Origin: a bacterium
GTDB lineage: Bacteria; Fibrobacterota; Fibrobacteria; UBA11236
DNA length: 49,188 bases
Assembly (NCBI GenBank): GCA_900299345.1
Contig: OMJM01000030.1
Coordinates: 1 to 49,188, forward strand
Direction of reading: 5' to 3'
The notes beneath the pieces were generated by a model. That model was not told the origin of the DNA. It ran no database searches and worked only from the letters and a program-made list of their open reading frames with translations. Of this stretch, positions 8,963-16,939 are shown piece by piece. Made by a program: the position numbers and the translations under genes. The first letter of the stretch is position 1. Each line of letters starts with the position of its first letter.

Positions 8963-10129
8963 TTGCAGCTAACTGATTCGAACGCAGCGTTTACACGATT
9001 GACGGGTTTCTTGAACAAGATTTGTGGAGAATATTTCAGCACGGGTAATGGAGTCGTGTTTAGAATGGTTTGGCAAGACGGGGAGCCCGTCCAATATGGC
9101 CAAGGAACTCCCGTATTCACGATTGTCGTCAAGGATAAAATCGGTGTTTCCGCATTGGCTTCATTGGACGCGACGTCCATTCTCGAAGCCTACATGCTGG
9201 ACCATATTGACATCCAAGGAGACATTTCGGGTATCTTCGCGTTCCGCAATATGACGACGGACAGTCATCCTTTTCGATATTTTTGGAGTCTGGCCAAGCC
9301 CTTGATCTTTGGGCAAACCCGTATGGATCGATCCGGCATCGCGACGCATTACGACCATCCGCCCGAATTTTACCTCGCGTTTCTCGACAAACGCCATCGA
9401 AGTTATTCGCACGGCATATTCTTGCGTGACGACGAATCACTGGAAGATGCCATGACCCACAAGTTGGATTTCGCACTCGAGCAGATTAACGTCAAACCTG
9501 GAGATCGTGTACTGGACATTGGGGGCGGATGGGGGATTTTCAGTGAATATGCGGGCAAGAAAGGGATACGGGTCACGTCGTTGACCATTTCTCAAGAAAG
9601 CGAAAAATATCTGAACGCTTTGATCGCGCGGGAAAAGCTTCCTTGCGATGTGGTCAACTGTCACCTTTACGAGTATCATCCAGGCATTAGTTATGATGCC
9701 ATAGTCAATTTGGGAGTCACGGAACATCTGCCAGATTATGCGCGAACTTTGCAGGTGTACCAGCGCTTACTAAGGCCGGGAGGTAAGATATATCTTGATG
9801 CAAGTGCCTGCAGGGAGAAGTATAAATTTCACACCTTTATTAATCGTTACATATGGCAGAACAACACTTCTTTACTCTGCTTGCACGATTACCTTAAGCA
9901 ACTCGCTAAAACTCCGTTTCAGCTACTTGGTGTGTGGGATGATCGTTGGAACTACTATTTAACCGCGAAGAATTGGGCTCAGAATTTTGAGGCGCGGCGC
10001 GAATTTATTATCGGTCAGTCAAGCGAAGCGATATTTAGACAGTTTCAAATTTATCTCTGGGGTACTGTTGATACCTTTGGGTCAGACATCATGCAGGCCT
10101 ATCGCTGGGTGATTCAATTGCCCGATTAA
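8963..10129 (+). CDS. Cyclopropane-fatty-acid-synthase-like methyltransferase, divergent active site
   Basis: This 388-residue SAM enzyme has an N-terminal lipid-binding-like domain (1-110) and a CFA-synthase methyltransferase domain. Family landmarks are HYDHPPEFYLAFLD (129-142), the SAM loop VLDIGGGWG (183-191), LTISQESEKY, GVTEHLPDY and a C-terminal LTAKNWAQNFE. The family adds methylene or methyl groups to lipid double bonds at the membrane. Several active-site positions differ: the YSCGYW cysteine is His in YSHGIF, and the usual H-T-I stretch after RPGG reads LDASACREKY. The substrate may therefore not be a normal phospholipid. Its TAA is directly followed by the ATG of the UbiA gene, which implies coupled expression and a shared pathway. 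Confidence 0.8.
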   Translation: MQLTDSNAAFTRLTGFLNKICGEYFSTGNGVVFRMVWQDGEPVQYGQGTPVFTIVVKDKIGVSALASLDATSILEAYMLDHIDIQGDISGIFAFRNMTTDSHPFRYFWSLAKPLIFGQTRMDRSGIATHYDHPPEFYLAFLDKRHRSYSHGIFLRDDESLEDAMTHKLDFALEQINVKPGDRVLDIGGGWGIFSEYAGKKGIRVTSLTISQESEKYLNALIAREKLPCDVVNCHLYEYHPGISYDAIVNLGVTEHLPDYARTLQVYQRLLRPGGKIYLDASACREKYKFHTFINRYIWQNNTSLLCLHDYLKQLAKTPFQLLGVWDDRWNYYLTAKNWAQNFEARREFIIGQSSEAIFRQFQIYLWGTVDTFGSDIMQAYRWVIQLPD

Positions 10130-11041
10130 ATGTCCAAGTATCCTGTGCGACTAAAGTCTTTCTTCCAACTCGTCCGTATTCCCACTGTTTTCAGCGCGCT
10201 CAGTAATGTCTATGCGGGCTACTGGATCGGTGGCGGTATTGCTGGAGTCACCCCCTTATTGTCGGGTCTTTTGGCGGCTGGGCTTTATCTCATGGCGGGC
10301 ATGGCTCTAAATGATATTGCGGATTACAAAGTTGATGCCAGAGAAAGACCGGAAAGGCCTCTGCCTTCTCGCGCCATTTCGTTATCAGCCGCATGGTTGT
10401 TTTCGATGGCCATGCTGGGTTCAGCCATGATATTGCAATGGCTTGCAAATCCTGTCGCAGCTTTTGTGGGCGCCTTGCTTGCACTCTGTATACTGGCTTA
10501 CAATTTTTTTCTTAAGGGTACGTTTCTGGGCCCACTGGCCATGGGAACGTGTCGGATGTTGAATTTGCTGTGTGGTATCACGCTGAATGCCGATAGTCTT
10601 TCGGACATTTGGAATCTGCCGCTTCAGAGTTATTGGATTTTGGGTTCGCTTGGGGTATACATCTTTTGTGTCACCTATCTGGCCCGAGATGAGGTGGGAG
10701 GTAATACCAAGGCTCGCGCCAGGGTGTTCTTTGCTGGACTGATGTTGTGGATGGGAGCGTGGATTGGCTTCGCAGCTTTCCATCCATCGTTGTTGTCGTT
10801 TATCCTTTTCGCAGTATTGTTGTGCCATCTTTGGCTGCTTTCCACTGCTCTCCGGAATCTGCGCACAAATCCCGGTTCTCCTGCATCCACCGGCAAACTG
10901 GTGGGGATGCTGCTGAGAACCATGCCGTTGACCGATGTTGTGGCTATGCTGTCGGCTGCCGTAGCAGTACCTTGGGCCCTGTTGGGTCTTGCTTGGATGC
11001 TACCGGGCCCTTTTTTGGCCAGACGGTTTTACAGTACCTAG
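10130..11041 (+). CDS. UbiA-family membrane prenyltransferase
   Basis: This 303-residue protein has eight to nine hydrophobic helices and the Mg-pyrophosphate motif N-D-x-x-D-x-x-x-D at N61, D62, D65 and D69 (LNDIADYKVDARERPERPLP). A weaker second acidic site is YLARDE at about 180-185. UbiA enzymes move a polyprenyl group to an aromatic or polar acceptor inside the inner membrane. It starts at the base after the stop of the cyclopropane-synthase-like gene. EboC-like proteins are one possible subgroup, but no other ebo genes are near. The acceptor and the prenyl length are unknown. Confidence 0.82.
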   Translation: MSKYPVRLKSFFQLVRIPTVFSALSNVYAGYWIGGGIAGVTPLLSGLLAAGLYLMAGMALNDIADYKVDARERPERPLPSRAISLSAAWLFSMAMLGSAMILQWLANPVAAFVGALLALCILAYNFFLKGTFLGPLAMGTCRMLNLLCGITLNADSLSDIWNLPLQSYWILGSLGVYIFCVTYLARDEVGGNTKARARVFFAGLMLWMGAWIGFAAFHPSLLSFILFAVLLCHLWLLSTALRNLRTNPGSPASTGKLVGMLLRTMPLTDVVAMLSAAVAVPWALLGLAWMLPGPFLARRFYST

Positions 11042-11110
11042 CCTTAATGTTGCCGAAGGAGTCGTTTGTCCATCCATGTATATTAGGCCCAAGTTTTCAA
11101 AGGAGCACTT

Positions 11111-11692
11111 ATGCGATTGGGTTTGATGGTGGTGTTGTCGGGCGTTTGTCTTTTTTCACGTATTGCAAATGCCGAAGATTTGAACTTGAGTGAAAAACCC
11201 GAGACAACCTCGGTTTATCTGACGCCCTACGCGATCGGTCCTGGCATTGGGGCCCAGTTTGCGCTCAACCAGGAACTTAAGGATCAGAGCCAGGCATTTC
11301 TGAAATTTTCCTTATCCCAAAGCTGGCGATTTAAGGAGCATTGGGATTTCGGATTGGATCTGGATTGGTCGGTGCCTGGCACCAATGTGGGTGGCCTGCT
11401 GAACCTCAACTATGTCTTCGGTGAAAATGGGTTTCGGCCGTTCGTAGGATTGGGTGCCGGCATCGGCTATGTGGACGATCCTTTGTACACGAAATTTGGA
11501 CAACGCTTGGGAATTGCGGGCATGGGCTATGCGGGCATGTATATCGACGTGACGGACAACGCCCATTTGCGTTTACGCGTTCCAGTGGAAGTCGTGGGTA
11601 ACAGCAAGATGGATCGCTCTGTCGGACTTGATATTGCGGTACTGTTCTCGCTGCCGCCTTATTCCACCAAGGTCAAGAAACTCAAATACTGA
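11111..11692 (+). CDS. Small outer-membrane beta-barrel protein
   Basis: This 193-residue protein has a signal peptide (MRLGLMVVLSGVCLF, cleavage after SRIANA) and amphipathic strands of alternating hydrophobic residues. RPFVGLGAGIGYVDD (about 113-127) is a frequent turn and strand of OmpA-like or OmpW-like eight-stranded barrels. A clear AAAGGAG lies seven to eight bases before the ATG at 11111. There is a 69-base gap after the UbiA gene, containing a TATATT at 11079-11084 but no convincing -35. No enzyme motif is seen, and its role is unknown. Confidence 0.65.
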   Translation: MRLGLMVVLSGVCLFSRIANAEDLNLSEKPETTSVYLTPYAIGPGIGAQFALNQELKDQSQAFLKFSLSQSWRFKEHWDFGLDLDWSVPGTNVGGLLNLNYVFGENGFRPFVGLGAGIGYVDDPLYTKFGQRLGIAGMGYAGMYIDVTDNAHLRLRVPVEVVGNSKMDRSVGLDIAVLFSLPPYSTKVKKLKY

Positions 11693-11744
11693 AGCTGGAT
11701 GGGCGGAGCGATGTGGTGAGCGGGTCGAACCGTCGAAGCCTGTT

Positions 11745-12305
11745 TCACTTCTTTTCTTCGCAAAGCACCGCTTTTTGCTGTTGAATCCAGATACGAGCAC
11801 GAGCCCGGACATCCTTCACGGCTTCCTCGCGTGATGTGAAGTAATACTGTCGGTGACTGCGGCCTGCCGCGGTTCCACCTTCAGAGGGATCGGAAACGAA
11901 GGATTGCGCATGCCGCAACTTTTTTTCCACTTCCTTGATTACGGGTGCGCGGCTTTCCACCGCACGGGTCGTGATGATGAGCAGTTCCTTTTCATCGGTT
12001 AGGTAATTCACATCCAGTTTGGCCGTGTAAGACTTGGCCCATTCGTTTCTTCCAGAGTCTCCGTTGATACTCCTCAGATAGATGGCTTCCGAGGTGACCA
12101 TCGGTTCGAGAATGTCAGGATTGGGAAGCGAAAGAATGCAATCCCGGGTTACTTCGCGGGTCACTTCGGAACTCCCGTCCGCGGAAGTCTGCGCCGCGAT
12201 CACGGTGACTTTCTTGTTCACGTTCTTTGGAGCGCCCTCTTCGGCAAGTGCGGTCGTCATGGAACAGGCAAGCAGAATGGCGCCAGATTTCAATGGGGCT
12301 CTCAT
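11745..12305 (-). CDS. Secreted protein of unknown function
   Basis: I do not recognise this 186-residue protein. It has a signal peptide (MRAPLKSGAILLACSMTTALAEE) and a basic, helix-rich C-terminal half with many Arg, Lys and Glu residues. The ATG at 12305 is chosen over the one two codons earlier because GGGAGG lies six bases before it and directly abuts the other. The gene is convergent with the barrel gene upstream and divergent from the LpoB-like gene, with about 90 bases between starts. A periplasmic location beside lipoproteins linked to cell-wall synthesis is suggestive only. Confidence 0.6.
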   Translation of the reverse strand: MRAPLKSGAILLACSMTTALAEEGAPKNVNKKVTVIAAQTSADGSSEVTREVTRDCILSLPNPDILEPMVTSEAIYLRSINGDSGRNEWAKSYTAKLDVNYLTDEKELLIITTRAVESRAPVIKEVEKKLRHAQSFVSDPSEGGTAAGRSHRQYYFTSREEAVKDVRARARIWIQQQKAVLCEEKK

Positions 12306-12395
12306 ATACATCCTCCCGGTTGGCGGACAAACTACAAACCCCGGTGGCCTCCCGCCCTTCGAATAAGTACACTATTGGCAATCAGGAGGCGTTCC

Positions 12396-12995
12396 ATGAC
12401 CCCATTCGGTACCCGTATTTCCAGCCTTGCGGTTTCTGTCCTGTTGCTTTCGGGATGCGGAACCAAGGTGACCCGTGTTTCCCACGACAGCACCATCGAT
12501 CTCTCGGGAGAGTGGAATGACACCGACTCCAGGCTCGTGGCCGAAGAGATGGTGAAGGATGCGGTGAGCGCCAACTGGTACAAGGCCTATGAGACCCAGA
12601 AAAAGATTCCCCGCGTCGTGATCGGTGAAATCCGGAACAAGAGTCATGAGCACATCAACACCGAAACCTTCATCAACGACATTCAACGCTATCTGGTGAA
12701 TTCGGGCAAGGTCGAGTTTGTGGCCAATAAAGCCGAACGCAAGGAACTTCGGGACGAGAAGTCGGATCAGGCGCAAAATTCCTCTGTGGAATCCCAGCAG
12801 ATGGCCGGTGAGGAAAGCGGCGCGGAGTTGATGATGCTTGGGGAAATCAATTCCATCGTGGACTCCGAGGGCGGGAAATCGGTGGTGTTCTACCAGATCA
12901 ACCTGGAACTCGTACAGATCGAATCCCACAAGAAAGTCTGGCTCGGCGACAAGAAGATCAAGAAATTCGTGGAGAAGAGCGCTTCCAAGCTTTGA
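12396..12995 (+). CDS. LpoB-like penicillin-binding-protein activator lipoprotein
   Basis: This 199-residue lipoprotein has lipobox LLLSGC with Cys21, followed by a TolB-N-like alpha/beta domain. Sequence resembling the LpoB family includes the WYKAYETQKKIPRVVIGEIR segment, then NTETFINDIQRYLVNSGKVEFV and GAELMMLGEINS. LpoB proteins reach from the outer membrane to stimulate a bifunctional peptidoglycan synthase. AGGAGG at 12384-12389, six bases before the ATG, fixes the start. The next gene, 12 bases downstream, is a COG3014-like lipoprotein; this pairing is known in other Gram-negatives. No partner PBP is in the window. Confidence 0.8.
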   Translation: MTPFGTRISSLAVSVLLLSGCGTKVTRVSHDSTIDLSGEWNDTDSRLVAEEMVKDAVSANWYKAYETQKKIPRVVIGEIRNKSHEHINTETFINDIQRYLVNSGKVEFVANKAERKELRDEKSDQAQNSSVESQQMAGEESGAELMMLGEINSIVDSEGGKSVVFYQINLELVQIESHKKVWLGDKKIKKFVEKSASKL

Positions 12996-13007
12996 TGCCT
13001 ACTCTTG

Positions 13008-14423
13008 ATGCGCAGATGGTTATTCCTCGCCAGCATGTCCCTGTTTTTGGGATGCGCCAACAACAGCCTCGTCCGCTTTGAAGCCATCGCCAAGCGGGCA
13101 GCTTCCCAGGATTTTCTGGATGCCGCTGCGCAGGTCCGCAAACAGCGGGATCTCTATAATCACACCGATTTGCTTTACGCCATGGATTTAGGCCTGCTCT
13201 ACCATTACGCAGGACTTTATGACAGCAGCGCGATTTTTCTCCGGGAAGCCGTGAAGATTCAGGAGGATCTGTACGCGCATTCCATTACGAATGAAGCGGC
13301 GGCGTTGCTGGTCAATGACAACATCCGTCCCTATCGCGGCAAGGCGTATGAGATTACCTGGCTGCACCTTTTCCTGGCGTTTGATTATCTGGGAATGAAT
13401 CGATACGACGACGCCCGCGTGGAAATCCGTCAGGCCGAAATTTTCCTGAGGGAGCAACGCCGGAAAGTTGGAACCGACCCGAAGGAATATCGCGACGACG
13501 GCGCATTCCGGACCGTGGCGGCGTTGGTCTATGAGGGGCTGGGTGAAAAAGACGATGCGCTGATTTCCCTTTATCAGGCCGTGAAGGCATACCGAGAATC
13601 CGGGCAACCTTTGCCGGAAGGGCTGGCTCGTTATGCCTATGCGGCGTTGATGGCGAATGGCCGGGAGTCGGACGCGAAGGAATTGAATCTGGGGCCCTCC
13701 GTGCAAGATTCCAGAAGGCCCGCCTTCGGTGGAAGCGAGATCGTGGTGGTGGGAGAAGTGGGGCGTTCGCCGATGCTGGATGAGACGGCTTTCTGGGGGA
13801 CGTGGGTGCGTGATGGCATGTTGATCTATCACTACAAGGACGCCAACGGAAATACTGTCACCGATGCCATGGCCGCGCCGGGTCTTCCCGATTCGGAATA
13901 TGAAAAGGGCAATGGCCGCAAGACCCGTTCCGGAACGACCTTTCATGTGAAATGGTCGATGCCGACGTTGCGGGATGTTCCCTCGCAATCCGATGCTTTG
14001 CGTGTGGCGCGGGGCAATGATGTTTATGCGGGAGAGGCTTACGGGGACACACATGACCTGCTGCAGGGCGATCTCAATGCGCACCGAGGCATTACGTTGC
14101 TGCGTACAGTGACCCGGGTGGTGTTGCGCACAATTGCGGCCGAGAAAACCAAATCAAGTCTCAATACCAACGAGCCATTGTTGAATCTTCTGCTCAACGT
14201 GGGTACGGACGCGTTGGCGGATCAGTTGGAGCAGGCGGATCTTCGCGTCTGGTTCCTGTTGCCGCGTAATTTACGGATGGCGCGCGTGCCCGTACAGCCC
14301 GGGCGGTACACGCTGGAAATCGGTTCTGAAGATCGCAACGGAAGAACGATCCGTTCGGAAACGCGGGATGTTGAAGTCAAAGCAGGGGAGAAGAAGTTTG
14401 TGTTTTTTACTTCGCTGAAGTAA
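13008..14423 (+). CDS. COG3014-like TPR-containing lipoprotein
   Basis: This 471-residue lipoprotein has the lipobox LFLGC with Cys16. Helical repeats resembling TPRs run from about residue 50 to 220 (LLYAMDLGLLYHYAGLYDSSA, LFLAFDYLGMNRYDDARVE, AALVYEGLGEKDDALISLYQ). A mixed beta C-terminal part includes VLRTIAAEK and ends in RVWFLLPRNLRMARVPVQPG. This matches the general layout of the uncharacterised COG3014 proteins that sit beside LpoB-like genes. The pair probably acts together at the outer membrane in cell-wall synthesis. The ATG at 13008 is preferred over a TTG three bases earlier. It is convergent with the aminotransferase gene, five bases away. Confidence 0.7.
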   Translation: MRRWLFLASMSLFLGCANNSLVRFEAIAKRAASQDFLDAAAQVRKQRDLYNHTDLLYAMDLGLLYHYAGLYDSSAIFLREAVKIQEDLYAHSITNEAAALLVNDNIRPYRGKAYEITWLHLFLAFDYLGMNRYDDARVEIRQAEIFLREQRRKVGTDPKEYRDDGAFRTVAALVYEGLGEKDDALISLYQAVKAYRESGQPLPEGLARYAYAALMANGRESDAKELNLGPSVQDSRRPAFGGSEIVVVGEVGRSPMLDETAFWGTWVRDGMLIYHYKDANGNTVTDAMAAPGLPDSEYEKGNGRKTRSGTTFHVKWSMPTLRDVPSQSDALRVARGNDVYAGEAYGDTHDLLQGDLNAHRGITLLRTVTRVVLRTIAAEKTKSSLNTNEPLLNLLLNVGTDALADQLEQADLRVWFLLPRNLRMARVPVQPGRYTLEIGSEDRNGRTIRSETRDVEVKAGEKKFVFFTSLK

Positions 14424-14428
14424 GCGTT

Positions 14429-15520
14429 TTATCCGGCTTTCAAAATTTTCGCAACTTCGCCGATTTCCTTCGACTTCATTCTCGGATACAGGGGCAATGC
14501 CACGCAAGTATGAGCCAGTTCCTGAGCCACAGGATACGGACCATTATCGAGCTTACGAAAGGGTTTGAGCGCAGGGAGTATTTCGGGATAATAGATCTGA
14601 TATCCGATACTCCGGCTGTTGAGCAGACGTAGTAACTTCGCCCGTGTCTCGGAGCGAATCACAAAGCAGTGCCAGGCCGATTGCGCTTCGTCAAGAGGTT
14701 GCAGTGGAATCAATGCGGGATTCGTTTTGATGGCATGAAGGTATCGTTTTGCGATGGCTGTTCTGCGTTGATTGTCGGATTTCAATTGCGACAGCTTGAG
14801 TTTGAGAAACAAAGCCTGTATGGCATCCATCCGGGCATTGAATCCGATTTCTTCCGGGAAGAATTTTTCCCGTTGTCCGTGATCGCGCAATCGCCGCAAT
14901 CTGTCGGCCAGTGATTTCTTCTTTACCAGAATGGCGCCACTGTCGCCGAGTCCGCCGAGATTTTTGGTGGGATAAAAGGAGAAGCAACCAAAATCGCCCA
15001 ACGTGCCCAGGCTTCGTTTTCGGAAGGAACCTCCATGCGCCTGCGCAGCGTCTTCAATCAGGACGAGTTTGTGTTTGCGGGCAATCTTTCCCAACGTATC
15101 CATGTTCGCGGGATGGCCGAAAAGATGCACGGCGATGATGGCCTTGGTACGGCGAGTGATTTTCCGGACAACATCCTCGGGGTCGATGCAACCATCCTCC
15201 AGTCTCACATCCGCAAAAACGGGAGTGGCTCCCTGGTAGAGAATGCCCCAGGCAGTACCTGGAAAGGTGAACGCCGGCACAATGACTTCATCGCCCGGCC
15301 CGATGTCCGATGCCACAAGGACAAGATGCAGCGCAGCGGTTCCACTCGACACAGCAACGCAATGTTTCGCCCCCGTGGATCGCGCGAATTCACGCTCGAA
15401 ATTCGCGACGTGGGGGCCGCCGATAAAGGCGCTTTGGCGATAGAGTTTTTGGAATTCGCGGAAGAATGCATTTTCGTGCCGCCGATTGGCGGCATAAAGG
15501 TCCAGGAACGGCACGGGCAT
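14429..15520 (-). CDS. DegT/DnrJ/EryC1/StrS-family sugar aminotransferase
   Basis: This 363-residue PLP enzyme has FIGGPHVANFEREFA at the N-terminus, SSGTAALHL around 58-66, the cofactor aspartate in LIEDAAQAHGG (D157), and the Schiff-base lysine K186 in FSFYPTKNLGG. It would aminate a keto-deoxy-sugar nucleotide used in surface glycans. A lone gene of this type, divergent from purA with 68 bases between starts, suggests it serves a glycan pathway encoded elsewhere, possibly the cluster at the left of the window. The nucleotide-sugar substrate is not predictable. Confidence 0.9.
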   Translation of the reverse strand: MPVPFLDLYAANRRHENAFFREFQKLYRQSAFIGGPHVANFEREFARSTGAKHCVAVSSGTAALHLVLVASDIGPGDEVIVPAFTFPGTAWGILYQGATPVFADVRLEDGCIDPEDVVRKITRRTKAIIAVHLFGHPANMDTLGKIARKHKLVLIEDAAQAHGGSFRKRSLGTLGDFGCFSFYPTKNLGGLGDSGAILVKKKSLADRLRRLRDHGQREKFFPEEIGFNARMDAIQALFLKLKLSQLKSDNQRRTAIAKRYLHAIKTNPALIPLQPLDEAQSAWHCFVIRSETRAKLLRLLNSRSIGYQIYYPEILPALKPFRKLDNGPYPVAQELAHTCVALPLYPRMKSKEIGEVAKILKAG

Positions 15521-15588
15521 GGGGCAAAGATAGGGTTTCTATTGCTACCTTGCCCCTGTTTCCTTGAGGATTTTAACGGGTTTATCGT

Positions 15589-16869
15589 ATGCCGAATCGC
15601 GTAATCGTGGGCGCCCAATGGGGTGACGAAGGCAAGGCCAAGGTGGTGGATTATCTCACCGAGGACGCCGATTTTGTCATCCGGTTTCAGGGTGGCGCCA
15701 ATGCCGGGCACACTGTCGAAGTGGGAGATCAGAAATTCGTCTTCCATCTTCTTCCTTCCGGCCTCATGCATCCGGGAAAAAGCTGCGTCATAGGAAACGG
15801 CGTGGTGCTCGATCCCGCTCAACTCCTCCAGGAGATCGAGGAAGTGCGCGTCAAAGGCATTGAAGCCAAAGGTCGTCTTTGGGTTTCCGAGGCCGCGCAG
15901 GTTGTTTTGCCCACCCACAAGTTGTTGGATCAACTCAAGGAAAAGGCGGCCGGCAAGGATGCCATCGGCACCACGGGACGCGGGATTGGTCCCGCCTATT
16001 ACGACAAGGTGAACCGTATGGGTGTGCGCGTCGGGGATCTTCTCGAAGACGCTGCATTGCGTGAAAAACTGGGGCGGACCTTGGCGGCCCACAACGAGAC
16101 CATCGTGCGTCTTTACGGTGGTGAGCCGGTATCGTTGGAATCCGTTTTTGCGGAGTACCGAGCGTTGGGCGAGAAGCTCAAGCCTTACGTCGCGGATTGC
16201 GTGGCATTGTTGAACGGCGCCTTGAAACAAGGCAAAAGTCTCTTGTTCGAAGGTGCACAGGGCACCATTCTCGACGTGGATCATGGAACGTATCCCTTCG
16301 TCACCTCCTCCAACACGGTCGCGGGTGCCGCTTGCACCGGTTCAGGCGTGGGTCCCACGGCGCTTCATCAATCGGTGGGTGTGGTGAAGGCTTATACCAC
16401 GCGTGTCGGCAACGGGCCATTCCCGACGGAAATTCCCGGAGCCTTGGGTGCGGAGCTGCGTCGCATCGGACACGAATATGGAGCGACCACGGGTCGTGAA
16501 CGTCGTTGCGGTTGGTTCGATGCCGTGGTCGTACGTCGTGCCGCCATGGTCAATGGGTTGACGCATTTGGCGGTGACCAAGATGGACGTGCTGGATACCT
16601 TCGATGAGCTGCAGGTTTGCGTGGCTTACAAGCTGGAAGGGCAGCGCGTGGAACATTTCCCGGCGTCTGCGTCGAGGCTGGAACGTGTCGAACCCATTTA
16701 TGAAACACTTCCCGGCTGGAAGTCGGATACCACATCGGCGACCTCCCTCGATCAGTTGCCTGAAAATGCGCGTCTCTATCTGCGCCGTCTTTCGCAGTTG
16801 GTGGAAGTGCCGGTTGGCTTGTTGTCCTTGGGTCCCAAGCGACACCAGACCATCCGTATGGGTTTGTAA
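15589..16869 (+). CDS. purA: Adenylosuccinate synthetase
   Basis: This 426-residue protein has the full length of PurA, which joins IMP and aspartate with GTP in AMP synthesis. Motifs are the N-terminal VGAQWGDEGKAKVVDYL (P-loop-like segment, residues 8-24), GNGVVLDP, GTTGRGIGPAYYDK, FEGAQGTILDVDHGTYPFVTSS, and the aspartate-binding TTGRERRCGWFD. The loop reads GDEGKAK where most family members have GDEGKGK. A strong bidirectional terminator follows 21 bases after the stop. It is divergent from the sugar aminotransferase gene. Confidence 0.96.
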   Translation: MPNRVIVGAQWGDEGKAKVVDYLTEDADFVIRFQGGANAGHTVEVGDQKFVFHLLPSGLMHPGKSCVIGNGVVLDPAQLLQEIEEVRVKGIEAKGRLWVSEAAQVVLPTHKLLDQLKEKAAGKDAIGTTGRGIGPAYYDKVNRMGVRVGDLLEDAALREKLGRTLAAHNETIVRLYGGEPVSLESVFAEYRALGEKLKPYVADCVALLNGALKQGKSLLFEGAQGTILDVDHGTYPFVTSSNTVAGAACTGSGVGPTALHQSVGVVKAYTTRVGNGPFPTEIPGALGAELRRIGHEYGATTGRERRCGWFDAVVVRRAAMVNGLTHLAVTKMDVLDTFDELQVCVAYKLEGQRVEHFPASASRLERVEPIYETLPGWKSDTTSATSLDQLPENARLYLRRLSQLVEVPVGLLSLGPKRHQTIRMGL

Positions 16870-16890
16870 GACAAGTTGAAATCCGGAAAC

Positions 16891-16920
16891 AAAAAAGCCT
16901 CCCGTTCGGGAGGCTTTTTT
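16891..16920. terminator. Bidirectional intrinsic terminator after purA
   Basis: Stem GCCTCCC / GGGAGGC with a GTTC loop is flanked by AAAAAA on the left and TTTTTT on the right. It lies between the convergent purA and minus-strand DUF1080 genes and can serve both. Confidence 0.92.
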
Positions 16921-16939
16921 GTTGGAAGATGTTCTTCCG

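Noticed and set aside
10130-11041. Membership of an ebo cluster (EboC)
   Set aside because: The UbiA motif would fit, but no EboA, EboB, EboD, EboE or EboF gene is nearby.
11050-11084. Promoter before the small barrel gene
   Set aside because: TTGCCG and TATATT are 23 bases apart, outside normal spacing.
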